Assembly (NCBI GenBank): GCA_963920765.1
Contig: OY987243.1
Coordinates: 124,001 to 188,000, forward strand
Direction of reading: 5' to 3'
Length of the DNA: 64,000 bases
From: Ulota crispa
Lineage: Eukaryota; Streptophyta; Bryopsida; Orthotrichales; Orthotrichaceae
The notes below the pieces were generated by a model. The model saw nothing but the letters and a program-made list of their open reading frames with translations. It was not told where the DNA came from and searched no databases. Both the position numbers and the translations under genes were made by a program. Shown one piece after another: positions 35,401 through 47,899 of this stretch (within the stretch, counting starts at the first letter, position 1; each line of letters opens with the position of its first letter).

Positions 35401-37180
35401 CTGAGGCTATTTAAATTAGGAATTACACTAGTTACATTATATAAGCTAAGGAGTAATCTAATAATTTGATTCATTTCTGATTCTTGTTTACAAACCTTGT
35501 GATGATGCTTTGTAAACGACTTAAAGAACTAAGTGGGTGCCTAAAATTTCAGGATATTCCAGAAAAAGATTTTATTTTTCCTAACATTTGTGAGCCACAC
35601 ATTGACGTATGTGCATTGAACTAAACCTCCTTTTCATAAACTCTTTGACAAATTCTACCAAGTGTCCCCATAGCTAAAGAGGGTGTGGAATATTCCACAC
35701 CATTCTTTTGAAGGGAGGGCACGCTACAAGAGTGCTATTAAATGTTATGAGGCACATTTAGGATAGTAACAATTGCAAATAATCAAAAAGTCAAAAAATA
35801 AAATGAAATTCTCTTTAAATAATCCTTTGTAAGCCTGAGACCATTTTTCCTGAGCAAAGAAACAAAACCACTCACACAAGCACCAGTAAGTGTTCTTTCA
35901 AAAAACGTCAAAACTGTTTAGTATTTTTTATTTTTGTTTCTACATTGCCATCTAGAGAATGAGTTATTCACGTTTGCTCAAGCATTGTCATAACCTTGAA
36001 GTACGAAAAACACTACTAATGTCTTGAACAACTATCTCAAAAAGAGCCATTTTTATAACACATCCCACACATTTGCTAGACGCAATGCTTGGCACCAACC
36101 TTCTTGCATTTGCTATTGGAGCATGCAACATGATAGATGGGAAGCAAAGATGAGTGAAAAACCTCACCACCATGATGCTATTGCACGAGAGTTTCTCCTC
36201 TTTGTTGTTGCACAAACTTTTACAAAAGTTGCGATAAACAAGAGGATGCTACAACATTGTTATTGCGCAAGTAAACTTTCTGTTGAAAATCTTGTTGAAT
36301 GGAACTTTGCATTGGCATACTGCAAGATGAATTTGTGTGGCGTTCAGTTTTTGAAGGCGCTCTTAAAGTTGGCCTAGACATTCATAATCCCTGAGCCTCT
36401 GTAGAAAACCAACAACAACAATAAAGAGACTTATTACTAGTAAGATTTTAAACTAGACTAGCGATATTTACTATTGAAATTTTATTAGAATTTTCATGTA
36501 TTGATAACTTGTATTGTTGTGAAATCCAAAAACAATTCCATGTACCAAAATGTTTCAAATCGTTTGGTAATAGCAATAGAAAAGTGAAACCATGAAAGTA
36601 CAATGCTTTCCCAAAAATCACAAAATTCTGAAAAGCAATGAAGTGAAGCTAAGAGAAGCAAAAAAATTGTGACTTGCTTAATATTACTATGTGCACCCTC
36701 TCTAATGTCACCTCAACCTCAACATCTATCTTGTTTTCTATAATTATAATAATGTCACAGAGACTTGAAGATGTAATATTTAAAAGGTCATTGTGATTTT
36801 ATGAGTATGATATGGACTACCCAAAGTCTTGAAGTCCATAACTAGGAGTCTAAAAAGTTTGGTTTGCAAAACATTAGGAGGTACTTGCAAGACATTAGAA
36901 GTTGGTTATAAAATATTGAGAGACAAACCCAAATAAGAGGACATGTTGAAACTTTGGAAAAAATTTAGGCAAAATATTGAGAAATTTAAAATGCTCAAGA
37001 GCGTAGAAAGAAAATATATACATAAATTAATGTGTATTTAGTTAAATATGAAATATCAGTACTAGAGTGAAAATTTTGTAAGAGAGGAAATTTTGTAAAA
37101 CAAAATGATCGGCAAAAGCAAAGTTGAATATAAACAGGGAGTCTTGATTATGATCATCTTGGGAGGACTCTCCAAGAAGG
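29485..37180. other. Long AT-rich interval, no supported gene
   Basis: No ORF here has a recognisable domain. A homopolymer of about 20 A lies at 34077-34097. Around 36030-36390 the sequence is less AT-rich and has overlapping short ORFs on both strands (for example MLGTNLLAFAIGACNMIDGK on plus), possibly a gene fragment, but no frame is convincing. Confidence 0.5.
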
Positions 37181-37185
37181 AAACT

Positions 37186-39445
37186 CTAGTATGGAGGAGA
37201 GAGACGAGCAAATACAAAGGAGAAATGATAGAGCTGAAATTTGGGTGAAGTAACTACACTGAGTAGGTAGAAGAAAGCACTTTGCAGATACGGACCTTTG
37301 AGACGTTGAAGTTTCATAATAAGACGAGCTATTTTACCCCGCATATGTTTCTCGGCCAGCACCTCTTTTCTAGCCTCTTCGTCAATCCAGGGCTGCTCTA
37401 GTGGTGGTCACAAAATACACATCATGGCAACCCTTGTAAGTACATGACTTGCCAAAAAATAATGTTAGTTTTCAAAAGCAAAAATGTTTGTATTGGCAGA
37501 AAAATGAAGAGAGGTTGGAATTCACACCTGTCTCCAAGTGTGAAACTTATACAATTTGCGACCTTTGATTTTAAGTTGTCTCATGAAGCGAAGGGGCTTC
37601 ATACCCGTGCTCCAGAAGACCTCAATCTAGCACATTACAAAATACCATAAAGATTTACCCCAATAACAGTTCCAATATACAAATAATTGTGGGCAACACT
37701 AGAGTACTTAGGATTTCAAAACATTGCAATCCAATGAAGGGACAGAAGGAAACTTCGAACTCTTACTCATAGTAAACGTGTGTTGCCCGATTTCGGCGCC
37801 ATAGCTCTCGTGCACGACCTTACCAGCAACCTTACGCTCTCCCATGCGTGGACAACTGGCACTTTATTTAAAAATATCATACCCACCCCAATGTCAAGGT
37901 CAAATTATAATGCCAGTTTGAGGTTGAGCTTCTGAAACAAGTATTTAATAAAAATAGTATCCACTACATGCAGTCTCATCCGTGAAAGTAGAATGCCTCA
38001 ACAACAAAAGAACTCAAAGCTATATTAAACAATTTGCCAACCGCCAACCTCTTCAAGCAAAACAGGTCAAATATCCAACCGAAAGGGAAAAACGACTCAC
38101 ATATCAAAAATGGTTTGCGAGAAGAAAACAATGTCTCCGCGACATGCGTCACCTGCAAGGAAACATCACCAGCTTAGAGAAAAAACAGCACGCATGCCGA
38201 AAGATAAAATTGCATGTCTTCTTTTAGTCTACACAGCATTTGCATGGGCAGAACTGCAATGGAAAGATGGGCTGTACGCTTCAGAAAAATATGAACTGTT
38301 TTAGCTAGGATTGTTTTACCTTTGCAATTGATGGTAAAAGACGATCTCGGGTGAATGTCTTGTGCTTGCCCCTCTTTTATTCTAAAATACGCAGACCACA
38401 AATGAAAGGGTTCTCACTTAGCTACAATGGTGCAATATAAATTGAGAAAGTTTGGCTGATACGATAAGCAAGAAAAAACCTTACTTCAAGTGCTGTTCAA
38501 TACGATCCACAAGAACTTTTTTTCGACCAGAAATGCGAAGCCCATGGTGGCGCAAATATGCCTGCATATGACATTTTTTGAGCTTTGTCCAATCATCGCC
38601 TTCTGCAAAGACAGTTGTTCTGTGAGTCTTTGTTACAAGCAAACATTCAACAAAGACTTCTGTAAAGAAATTAGAAAACACAAAATCAAACGTACACACT
38701 TTGAATTTCTTGCATCAGTTCAGCCAAAAGTGCTGGATCCTTTCGACTGAGAGCATTGCTTGTAACTCCTTGCTCTGCTGCGCTTCCAAGGTCCATCACC
38801 CTGTCATCTTCGTATTCCTGGCCGCTGATCAAACACCGATACTCCACGCAATGAGAAAACAATGCACTTGCACCAGACACTACCTTCAGTGGTTCTCTCA
38901 AAACGGATTTCATGGTTTTGCAATCATCAGTTGGATGTGAAATCTTTCAAAAGCACACGAGTCTTCATCTGAAGCTTGCTGGTTGAAGTTCTGAATAAAG
39001 TGTAGCATAATTTGAAGAGGACAAGAACACACCTGCGGCTTGCACCGGCGGCATCGTCACCTCGCGAGAGAGACCTCTCCATGTTTGCCACAAACTCCTG
39101 CGGCACTGCGTTCAAGACAATTCCTGTAGAACGTGAATTCCCGTTGCAGTCGTCGTTCAACTCAAGCGATCCGAGTTCAAGCGACACGGCGTCCACCACA
39201 TCGGTGCCCATCAACTCCCTCGTCACTGCTTCTTCCTCGGCCTGCTTTCCTTTACGCTTAGTACTCGTCACTCTCTGGCCTCTCTTCGATGCCCTCCTCT
39301 CCGCCGCTTCTTTCGTTTCATCCTCAGCATTTACTACCTTCGCAGGATCCTTGACCTGCTCCTCGACAAGCCTGGGTAACCTTCGCACGCTCCTTGACGA
39401 AACCGCCGTTTCACCCATCGGTTCCCCGCCCTGAAGAACGCCCAC
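37186..39445 (-). CDS. SAP-domain protein, plant nuclear type (CCCH-finger-protein-62-like without a visible CCCH finger)
   Basis: The one convincing cellular gene. Modelled exons: 39029-39445, 38700-38943, 38485-38602, 38381-38320, 38152-38101, 37855-37768, 37626-37528 and 37392-37186, about 428 codons. Exon 1 is acidic/basic and low-complexity; translation may start at ATG 39418, since an acceptor-like TTCTTCAG lies between it and 39445. Exon 3 encodes a SAP motif (MQAYLRHHGLRISGRKKVL), a DNA/RNA-binding helix-extended-helix. Exons 4-8 encode a conserved plant region: KEGQAQDIHPRSSFTINCKG, DACRGDIVFFSQ, RKVAGKVVHESYGAE, HTFT, VFWSTGMKP, IKGRKLYKF, QPWIDEEARKEVLAEKH. From memory of the family this matches plant SAP proteins annotated as CCCH zinc finger protein 62-like. 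No CCCH motif is visible. All borders but one are canonical and in phase; the exon 6/7 border is not. Confidence 0.75.
38485..38602 (-). other. SAP domain exon
   Basis: Acceptor TTTGCAG before 38602 and donor GTAAGG after 38485. It encodes DDWTKLKKCHMQAYLRHHG and then LRISGRKKVLVDRIEQHL, with the SAP pattern of two amphipathic helices around a G-x-K-x2-L-V-x-R-I core. Confidence 0.8.
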
Positions 39446-40430
39446 AGATTACACCAGATTTCGACCTACGTTCTTCAAAAGTTCAAAAAAACACACATGA
39501 GGAGGTTGTTCCACGTTATTCCCTTTTCCTTACGAGAAATTTGCACCAATTCATTGTAAGGGAGGCTACAACCGTGTCTTCGCTGATCGAAACCACAGGA
39601 AATCGATTTCAACAGCTTCACAAAACTACACGAGGATCACAATCAAAACAGGTGAATATTAATGCTCCATGGAAATCAGAAATGCAGCCGTTCTTTCTTT
39701 CCCGGGCTGAACATCGCCAGACTTTGCAAAATAGCTGCAAGGTTTACAGGAAAGGAAGAAAACGCGAACATATAGCTAGATTTCAACAGAAAAAATTGCT
39801 GTGAACTTCCAGGAAGTCCATTGTAGGTGTCAAAAGAATCCAAAAATAATAATTGCAACATTTGCGCCTCAACCAAATGCTAAATTCAAAGACCTAAGCA
39901 CGCAGCGACATTCCCAGCACAAGCAGTTAACTGCAGCTTCGAGGAAAGCCTACCAATCGGGTAAGCCGAATTTAAACATCTTCGGTAGCACGATTGTCCC
40001 TATCAAAGTAAAAGACAGGGTAGGGAACCCTTAACTAAGTTGCAGAGTATGAATTACTACGATTGGGTGTTGCGATCACGAACCTTGATCAATCTCCCGC
40101 ACTGGAACTTTGTACTCAAGAGAGCGATCTGCACGCTCTTCTGCGAAATGATGAATTGGAGGAGTGTCAGACTTGCGAGTGACAAAGCCTGTGAAGGTGC
40201 GAGCTATTGTGGAGAGTGCTCAGATGGGAATACAGGATGCAAAGCCAATGCTTTCATGGCGAGCGATGGCGGCGTTACCGCTCCCAGCCCCTTTTCAAAG
40301 GAATTCGAATTTTTGCCACGGCACTGGAACGCCAACAGACGTGTACTATTTATCAACATTGGATGAGATCCATCCATTTTGTTTAGTTCTTATTCATTGT
40401 GTAGGAAAAACCAGCGGCTAGTTCACAGAC
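39446..40430. promoter_or_regulatory. CpG-richer 5' region of the SAP gene with a possible exon
   Basis: This kilobase is clearly richer in G+C and CpG than its flanks, as expected of an unmethylated gene promoter. On the minus strand, 40076-40215 reads as a stop-free peptide (IARTFTGFVTRKSDTPPIHH, then EYKVPVREIDQ) ending at a GGTTCGTG donor-like site. On the plus strand, 40164-40421 is also open. I cannot tell a 5' exon of the SAP gene or a divergent gene from chance. Confidence 0.35.
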
Positions 40431-41583
40431 AGCCTTTGGAAATGAGAAAAAAATCAATTGCAATTTTTGAAGTTGCTGACAAAAAAATCAATTAAATTTT
40501 ACTAACAAATCAAAATATAAAATATTACAATGTAAATATATACGTAAATATCTAGCATAGTTTGGCAAAAAAAATTGATTGAGTCCTAAAAATGTCAGAT
40601 TTTAGTTGGTGAAGTCCAAAAAGTTTCTCAAACATTGTTCCTATTGAAGGGTTTTACTTAAGATTTAAATTTCAATCAAGACACTTGGTATTATGCGTTG
40701 GCAAGAGAAAATGCAATAACTTGAAACTAGGAGCCGGTTGGGGTTAGATGACATGCCATATGGCGAGACTTGAGAGGCAAATACCCCATGGTTTTTACAA
40801 ATCAGGGCAAGAATAATAATTTGCTCCATACTTTGGTATTATCAATGGTATCCTCCTCCAATTCAGACCAAATCAAAGTTAGGGTCTCTAAATTTGATTT
40901 TGAGTTCAAACTTCCCAAATTCACTCTCTAGAGAATAAATCTCTAAAGATTCACATTTTCTAATAAGTGAAACAAATGGAACTTTCTACCTTGGTCCTAC
41001 ATAACGGCATGCCATCTAACCGCAGCCATGAGACTCCGAGACTTGAATTGTAAAGCAGACACACCCTTCTTTGACCCTCTCCATTTCCGCACCCTACTTT
41101 TAAGGGCAATTCCACCCATTGTTAAATACATAGTGGAGTAGTGAATGCCTCTTGTACAGGAAAACTTTGCCACATGTCAAATGCTAGGTTACTTTAAGAT
41201 GGTTGAGATTGGGACCTTCAAGTGCCATTAAAGTAGCTGCACCCATAAGCATGAGTTTAAGGGTTTTGAACATGATGACTATTGATAAACATATAGCAAA
41301 TTGCAAGATCCTTTTAGCAACATAAAAATAATGAGTTTGCACTTTTGAATGTGTTATTTAGATATTGTGAGAACAAGTTTAGAATTCTCAAAGAGCAAAC
41401 TACCATTACGTCCATAATCAACACTAAAGTTTCTTGTTCACATATTGTACATCCTTATAATTACATCTATTTACTTCAACAAATTTTCAAAGATTGTAGA
41501 GGTGACAATTATGGAGACACTCACGAAGATGGGCATGGCTACCTTATAGCAACACACCCAAGCAATTTCACGACTAGTCCAGA
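40431..41583. other. AT-rich interval before the chromovirus
   Basis: No gene seen. It ends at CCAGA (41579-41583), the likely left target duplication of the LTR element. Confidence 0.5.
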
Positions 41584-41864
41584 TGTAATGAGCTAGCGCT
41601 CAAGAATCTGATCTTGGTGGTAACCTTTGTTTATTACTTGATCATCCGCCTCTTCTAATCTTATCCTTCCATGCATAGAAGCGGAAGCACTAGAGGAAGT
41701 ACCAGAGTAGCTCCAATGCCTCCTAATATTAGCAACAAGACTATAATTATACTAACTTTAGCCCTGGCATAATGTACTAAAACCAAAACACACATGCTTA
41801 GCTCTTCATTAGATTATAATTTTGTAATTTAGTATCATGTGCTTTCAAAGCTTACTTCCTTACA
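41584..41864 (+). repeat. 5' LTR of the outer chromovirus
   Basis: 281 bp. Aligns over its whole length with 52835-53114 (shared GCGCTCAAGAAT, CCTCTTCTAATCTTATCCTT, ACACATGCTTAGCTCTTCAT, TTAGTATCATGTGCT), with many substitutions and small indels. The divergence implies an old insertion. Confidence 0.9.
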
Positions 41865-42279
41865 TTTGAATCTGATCATCTTTATTCACAAATTGTTGAA
41901 CATTGATGTTATGCATAAGCAATAGCAATTTGCGGTGAACTTGGCTCAAAGAGCCAATCACATATTGGCTGGCAATAGTTTTGAGGGATTTATAGAGGCG
42001 GAGTTACAAAGACACTTGTAATGGTAAGGCCTATCGGATGAAGAAACAATGAGTGTATTACAAGCAATAGCTACTGAGATAGTGAATAGATGAAAAGATG
42101 AGCGCTTGAGTATTGTCCAAGAATTGGAAGACTCCATCCACAACCCAGTTGCCCAAGGCAATTGGCCCAATATGCAGCAACTCCAATAAGAGTTGGAGTT
42201 AGAACAATTGAAGAGCAAGCTAGCGGCGTTAAAGCAGCAACAAGTAATAGCAGCACCTATACCTGCACCACTAGCACAT

Positions 42280-43020
42280 CAAAATGCCATGTTGCTCAGG
42301 TTTCTCAATCTCAAGAGATTTGAAGGAAAATGTGCATTTTATCCTCTCTTCAGCTAGCAGATGGCAGACAAGATAGAGTATGACGCTGAGCAGTATATCA
42401 TAGAAAGATTGATGGTTGGATACATATTTTCCCGCCTTACAAAATATGCCGCATTAGTGACACAACCTTGGTTGGATATGGAGGTAACTGCCAACGCTGA
42501 GAGATTTTGGAGGTTTCTAAACGATCAATATTAAGACTCTCACCAATGTGAGAGTGCTCTAGACAAACTATAAGGAATGAAGCAAGGAAAGCGTTTAGTG
42601 AGGAACTTCTATGCGGACTTCAACAAGCAATTATTGTTGGCAATAGCAAAACTGGGCAGCTCCATGAAAAAGGCAATACTTACCCAAGGTCGGCATGTCA
42701 AGTTACAAAAATCTATTGTTTTCATTTCTCAAGATTTGTCATTTGAGAGATTTGTGAATGAAAATGTCTGCATTTTCATAGCACGTTTTGGTCTTGGCTT
42801 GCAAACAACGGGGAGAGGCCGTAGTAGCTCCTTAACCGCTCCAACAATTGTCATTGGTGGGAATCTGATGGATTAGATGCTGACACAAGTAGGCTTGGCA
42901 ACAGCTCATAGATGACAGACCAAACGCGCAAAGTGGGTGAATTGGGAAGATTGAAAAATAAAAGAAGGAAAGGAGTTGCCTTAGATGCGATGCAACAAAT
43001 CATTATATGAATGCATGTTT
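42280..43020 (+). pseudogene. gag remnant of the outer chromovirus with CCHC zinc knuckle
   Basis: In pieces across frames: a capsid-like region (QMADKIEYDAEQYIIERLMV, then QPWLDMEVTANAERFWRFLN and NFYADFNKQLLLA), then a zinc knuckle at 42977-43018 reading CLRCDATNHYMNAC, exactly C-x2-C-x4-H-x4-C. Gag packages element RNA in virus-like particles. Stops near 42535 and 42875 and frameshifts make it inactive. Confidence 0.8.
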
Positions 43021-43249
43021 CTACCAACTAGCATGGCCAACTTCCAACAAACGGCATTTCAAAGAGCATGTTCTTGTCAATCAAGCACAAGCCAAACTAG
43101 CAAGAATGCAAGCAAAATGCACACCAAAAGTTGATAGTCAGTCAGGATTCAAGTCGGAAAATTGATTAGCTTCTGCTCATTGTCGCAAGTAGAAGTATTA
43201 TCATGTCTTAACTAAAGAAGTAGAATGGGAAGGATTTAAAAGGGAATTT

Positions 43250-43975
43250 ATGATTACACCATTTGTCTTGGTACATACAATAATTAACCAAACAAATATT
43301 GCTGATGCACTTATTGATAGTGGATGTTTATGCTATTTTCTTGTGATTTTTTGTTTTGCTAGGAAAGCTAAGCTTGAGTGCCTTGATATTCCACCTCAAT
43401 TCATTCAAGAGATTGATAGAAAATGTATTTTGGTGCAACAGGTTACAAAATTTTAGTATAGTATTAACTAGCATAAGGAATTTGAATTTGCATAGTATTT
43501 TTGAACATCATGGGCTATGATTTAATTCTTGAGAAATGATAGATGAATAGGAACGACATCCAAATTGCTTTAGCAAAGAAGTTGTTATACATTCATAGCT
43601 CCGGAATTAGGGTGAGGAGTTAGGAAGGCAGCTTGCTTGCTAGTAGCTACTCAGCTTGGAAGAACACCAAGGAATTGGGTCTTTGGTTACAAGAAATGAA
43701 CGCCTCAGCCTTTCTTGGATCTTTACAAAAGAGCCAAGTTGGATTAGTGAAGGTTTTTACAGTCTTTATGGCCAATAATGAAAAGGTACTTGCTCTAAAG
43801 AAGCTATTCAATCTAAGGAGCAACTCTTGGAGAAGTACTGGCATTGTCTAGCATTATTTGACTTTTCCAAAGCTAGTGAGCTTTCATCGCTGCAAGGACC
43901 AAGAATTGATCATAAAATTTGTAGAGATGAAAGACAAAAAGAAGTCAACCTTCTTTGGGGCCTTCTTTATAATAT
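43250..43975 (+). pseudogene. Protease and start of reverse transcriptase, outer chromovirus
   Basis: An aspartic-protease active site is visible as ADALIDSG at 43301-43324 (Asp codon 43316). Further on, near 43880-43975, the lead-in to reverse transcriptase appears (IDHKI, LLWGLLYNMS), after which the inner element interrupts. Stops occur throughout. Confidence 0.7.
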
Positions 43976-43981
43976 GTCAAG

Positions 43982-44389
43982 TGTCATGGAAATGAGTGGA
44001 CTAGTCTTGACCAAAACCTAGAACATACTAGATTGAAAGCTTCTCAAGAAACTTATTATTTAGTAGAAGAACCTCAACCACCTTCTAATTTCAAGAAAAC
44101 TTCTCAAGAAGCTTCCAAGCTTGAAAAAGCCTCTCAAGAAGCGTTCTAAGTTTGACAGCCAAGCTTCTATCTTTGAATATAAATAGGGTTGAGATTGAAG
44201 AGTTCTTTCATCTTGACAACATTTTGCCGCCTTAAATTTTGGCCTTCAAGCCTTGGCCTTTTGTTGTCTTATCTTGTATCGCTACTCCAAAGAATATATT
44301 TTTGGATTTCTATTCTAATACATCTCTGCATCATGGTATTGTTTCCGTGTTTTGTCTTTATTGTTCATGCTCTAAATCCATCCCTGACA
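43982..44389 (+). repeat. 5' LTR of the inner chromovirus
   Basis: 408 bp starting TGTCATGG and ending CCCTGACA. It contains a promoter-like ATATAAATAGGG near 44178 and runs of CTTCTCAAGAA. Its partner shares TATAAATAGAGT, GCCTTGG and ACATTTTTGGAT-like blocks. Confidence 0.85.
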
Positions 44390-44763
44390 TTTTGTTGAGA
44401 TTACTTCAATATCATCAAAATCTTTCGCTTTTGAGTTTAGTGTGGATTACCTCTTCATTTAAAAACTTTAAGGTATTTTGGAAGTTGCGGATTACCCACT
44501 TCTAAATTGATGGTATTGCTTATTTTTGTTTTAGATTTTTCCATTATAGAAATTTATGGACTTGAATAGACCACTTGCCTAAGAGTTCAATTTCAATCTT
44601 GACATCTGTATTAATAGTAGACCAAAAGAAGAGCTCAAAGATTTGATCATATGTTGATTTAGCAAAGCTAAATTTATGGAATAATTAGCGCAATTTATTC
44701 CTTTCATCGTTCCAATTCTTGGTGATCACATTGTTTTATATATGTATTTTACTAGTTATCACT

Positions 44764-45420
44764 ATGGCGGAAGAAAACAATGGCGTTATGAACAATACAA
44801 AGCTAGATGCTATCATATCAACCATTTTGGCCACGAGCATTATATGCAGGCAGATATTCAAACAGAACATAGAATTTAAATCAAAATTCTGTGACCTTGA
44901 AACAAGACTGCTACATACAATGGATCAAAATTATGTTGCAATATTTGCACTGGCTACTCAAGCCAAAAATCTTTTTGATTCTATATTGCAAGCTTCAAAT
45001 TTTAGCAAAAACAAAAAAGCTAAGGTTAGTCTTTTGGAGAAATTTATTAGCACATGTTTCAAGTTTCATGATTTTGTCAATTAGGTATAATTTGTCATAA
45101 TTTTTCAACCATAATGGTACTTAACAGACGCAGCTTGTATTGAATTGTTGGGGACCTTGCTTTATAGGCAAGCACTTTTTTAGTTTGCACCGCTTTTTGA
45201 AAAGAATTCTGCCATACTTAATAGCTTTGAAGTGTTTTTAAATGCTTTTGGAGAAGCATTTAAAGAGCATGACAAAATCCATTTTGTAGCAATTAAAATT
45301 TGGAACTTACAACAAAATAGGCATTTAGCATTAGTATATGTTTCCCACTTTTTTCAATTAGCATTCAATATCCATAGAAACAAACAAGCTCTAACAAGCC
45401 AATTCTATTTTGGCTTATAA
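44764..45420 (+). pseudogene. gag remnant of the inner chromovirus
   Basis: Starts at ATG 44764 (MAEENNGVMNN) with a heptad-like stretch (KSKFCDLETRLL), stop at 45082-45084. Related reading continues in another frame at 45232-45420 (AFGEAFKEHD, LQQNRHLALVYVSHFFQLAF), which resembles capsid sequence of chromoviruses. Confidence 0.6.
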
Positions 45421-46589
45421 ATAAGGTAAAAGATTTATTATTTTTACTTCCAAATCCTACTACAACAAACAAAGCGATTAGCCAAGTTGTTAAATGCAAC
45501 AATTAATTATTTGAATGATAATAAGATAAGCAAAAATATGGGCAACACCACAATCATATGTTGATTACTCAGCTAGGTCTTTAATTACAAGCAGAGCAAA
45601 GCCGTTTGAAGCTGAAAACATTGAATTGATGCAATTCATTTTAAACCTCTTATCAAATAAACTAAAAAACATTGGTGCAAAAATGAATTGTGTACTTTTT
45701 GCAGAAAAAAAAAACACAAAATTAGTGATTACTTTAAAAAACAACAATGCACATCATAACTTTAGAATACCAATAATCAACAAAAATACAACAAAGTCCA
45801 ACCACAATAAAGATTGTGCAACTAAATTCTATAATGCTGTTAAAATCTGTAAATTTTGTATTCTTTGCAAATTTTATTTTTTGTTTTACATTATTAATAT
45901 GTTTAGACCCAAAAACTATCAAAACTTGTGAGTTAAAAATTTAGAAACCTCAGCATATATTATTAAATGAAGTATTTATAAAACTTTAAAAAAGTTCATT
46001 AGCCCAAAAATTGTAAATCATTGACGTTGATGTTATTGATGGACAACCACTGTCTTTTGGCGTTGTTACTTACAAAATAGTTTTTTTGCAAATGGCTACT
46101 AAAAACCATAACAATGAAACAATCTACAATATTACATGTTGTCCGTTGAGTCTTGTGATTTTAAGACTTTCTTGGCTTAAAAAATATAATTTTCAAATCA
46201 ATTGGACAAATGGTAGTATTACGTTTTTTCTTGAAAAATTTTTGGTAGAAAAATCAGTAATCACACATGAAAACCATTTTTACTTAAGAAATTCAAAACC
46301 TTTATTTATTAAAGCTCAAGCATTTATATAAGCTGCTAAAGAAAGTGATGTATTTGTGGCCTTTGCAATTCCAATGTTTAAACAAATCACCAAGAAAATA
46401 ATGTTTCTAGAAAAGTACAAAAAACATCAAGGTATTTTTGAGAAAAAAACTACAAACGCATTATCCAAGCATTGATCGGATGATTGTACAAGCTGCTTTG
46501 AATAAAATACTCAACCATCTTTTGGATTTAATCACAATTTATTGCAATATGAGCTTGCTGCATTAAAAATATATATTAACAAGAATTTA

Positions 46590-47700
46590 GCAAAACACTT
46601 CATCAAACATTCTAAGTCTCTAGCAAGCACGCCTATACTATTTATGAAGAAAAAAGACGTATTTTTGCAAATGTACGTGGATATTGCAATCTTAACGAAG
46701 TAATGGTCAAAAAATATTATCTATTATTTCTAATCAACAAATTTCTTGATCAAATTAGACAAGCAAAGATTTATGTCAAGTTTGATTTAAGAGAAGCGTA
46801 CAATCTATTACAAATAAAATAATAATACTATAAGAACACAACTTTTTAAATAATGTATAATCATTTCAATTATGCTGTTATGCTTTTTAGACTTATAAAT
46901 GCACTGGTTATCTTTTAACATTTGATGAATGATATATTCCAAGAATTCCTAGACAATTTTGTTGTTAGCTTTCTAGACAAAATTCTAATATACTCCTAAG
47001 ATATAAAACAATACAAAAAACATATGAGTCTGGGACTTGAAAAGTTTTGCAAGCTGAGTTGTATGCAAAGCTTGAAAAATGTACTTTCCACACTACTCAA
47101 ATTGAATTCCGTAATTATATTGTTCCAAGTGACGGTATATTAATAGATTCAAAGAAGATTAAAGTTGTAGTAGATTAGAGAACACCAAAGATAGTGCTGG
47201 ATGTCTAATGTTTTTTTGTATTTGCAAATTTTTATCAAATTTTCATTAAGAACTACTCTCAAATTATCATTTCACCTACATAGCTTATAAACAAAAATAA
47301 GTGAGACTAAAACAAAAACGTAGACAAGGCTTTTTAAATATTGAAAAAAACCTTTACTATAATTTTAATATTAGTACATATGGATTTTTCTAAGCTTTTC
47401 TTTTTAGAGATGTATGCTTCAGATTTTACCTTAGATACAATATTATCGCCACAAAGAAAAAACAGAAAATTTTATTCAATTGCTTTTCATTTGAAAAATT
47501 ATTTGCTATAGAGATTAATTACAAAATTCAAAATGAAAAAAATTACTTGCTATTGTAGATTATTTCTAAGAATGGTGTCATTTACTCAAAAACATTGCAT
47601 ACTAGGTGACAGCATACATTGATTACAAAAACTTTGAATCTTTCTTGTCTACTTGTATCTTGAATTATTGTCAAGCCCATTGAAATATGTCTTTATTTAA
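46590..47700 (+). pseudogene. Reverse transcriptase / RNase H remnant, inner chromovirus
   Basis: Recognisable in scattered frames: PILFMKKKDV, IYVKFDLREAYNLL, FQEFLDNFVVSFLD (the active-site YLDD-like box is altered), AELYAKLEKCTFHTTQIEFR, DVQCFFVFANFYQIFIKNYS, then an RNase H-like start FFLEMYASDF. The domain order matches gypsy elements. Frameshifts and stops every few dozen codons. Confidence 0.75.
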
Positions 47701-47899
47701 ATTTGATTTTGATATCATACATTGACCTAAAAAACAAAAAAGATTGTCTAATGCTTTATCTAAAATATCTAACTTTATACCTAAAGAAAGGAAAGCAACA
47801 TACAACCAACAATAAACAACATTTTTGAAGTTAGAATGCCTCCATTTACAAACAGTTCAAATTTTGTTTTTAATAGATTTTTGAATTTAAAAAAATCTA

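Noticed and set aside
36024-36377. Plus-strand ORF of 117 codons
   Set aside because: No recognisable domain; two other frames look equally or more protein-like over part of it, so no frame could be chosen.
38490-39434. Plus-strand ORFs over the SAP gene
   Set aside because: They lie antisense to well-supported exons with in-phase splice sites and carry no motif.
41865-41885. Primer-binding site after the outer 5' LTR
   Set aside because: TTTGAATCTGATC only partly resembles the usual TGGTATCAGAGC-type site, so I did not annotate it.
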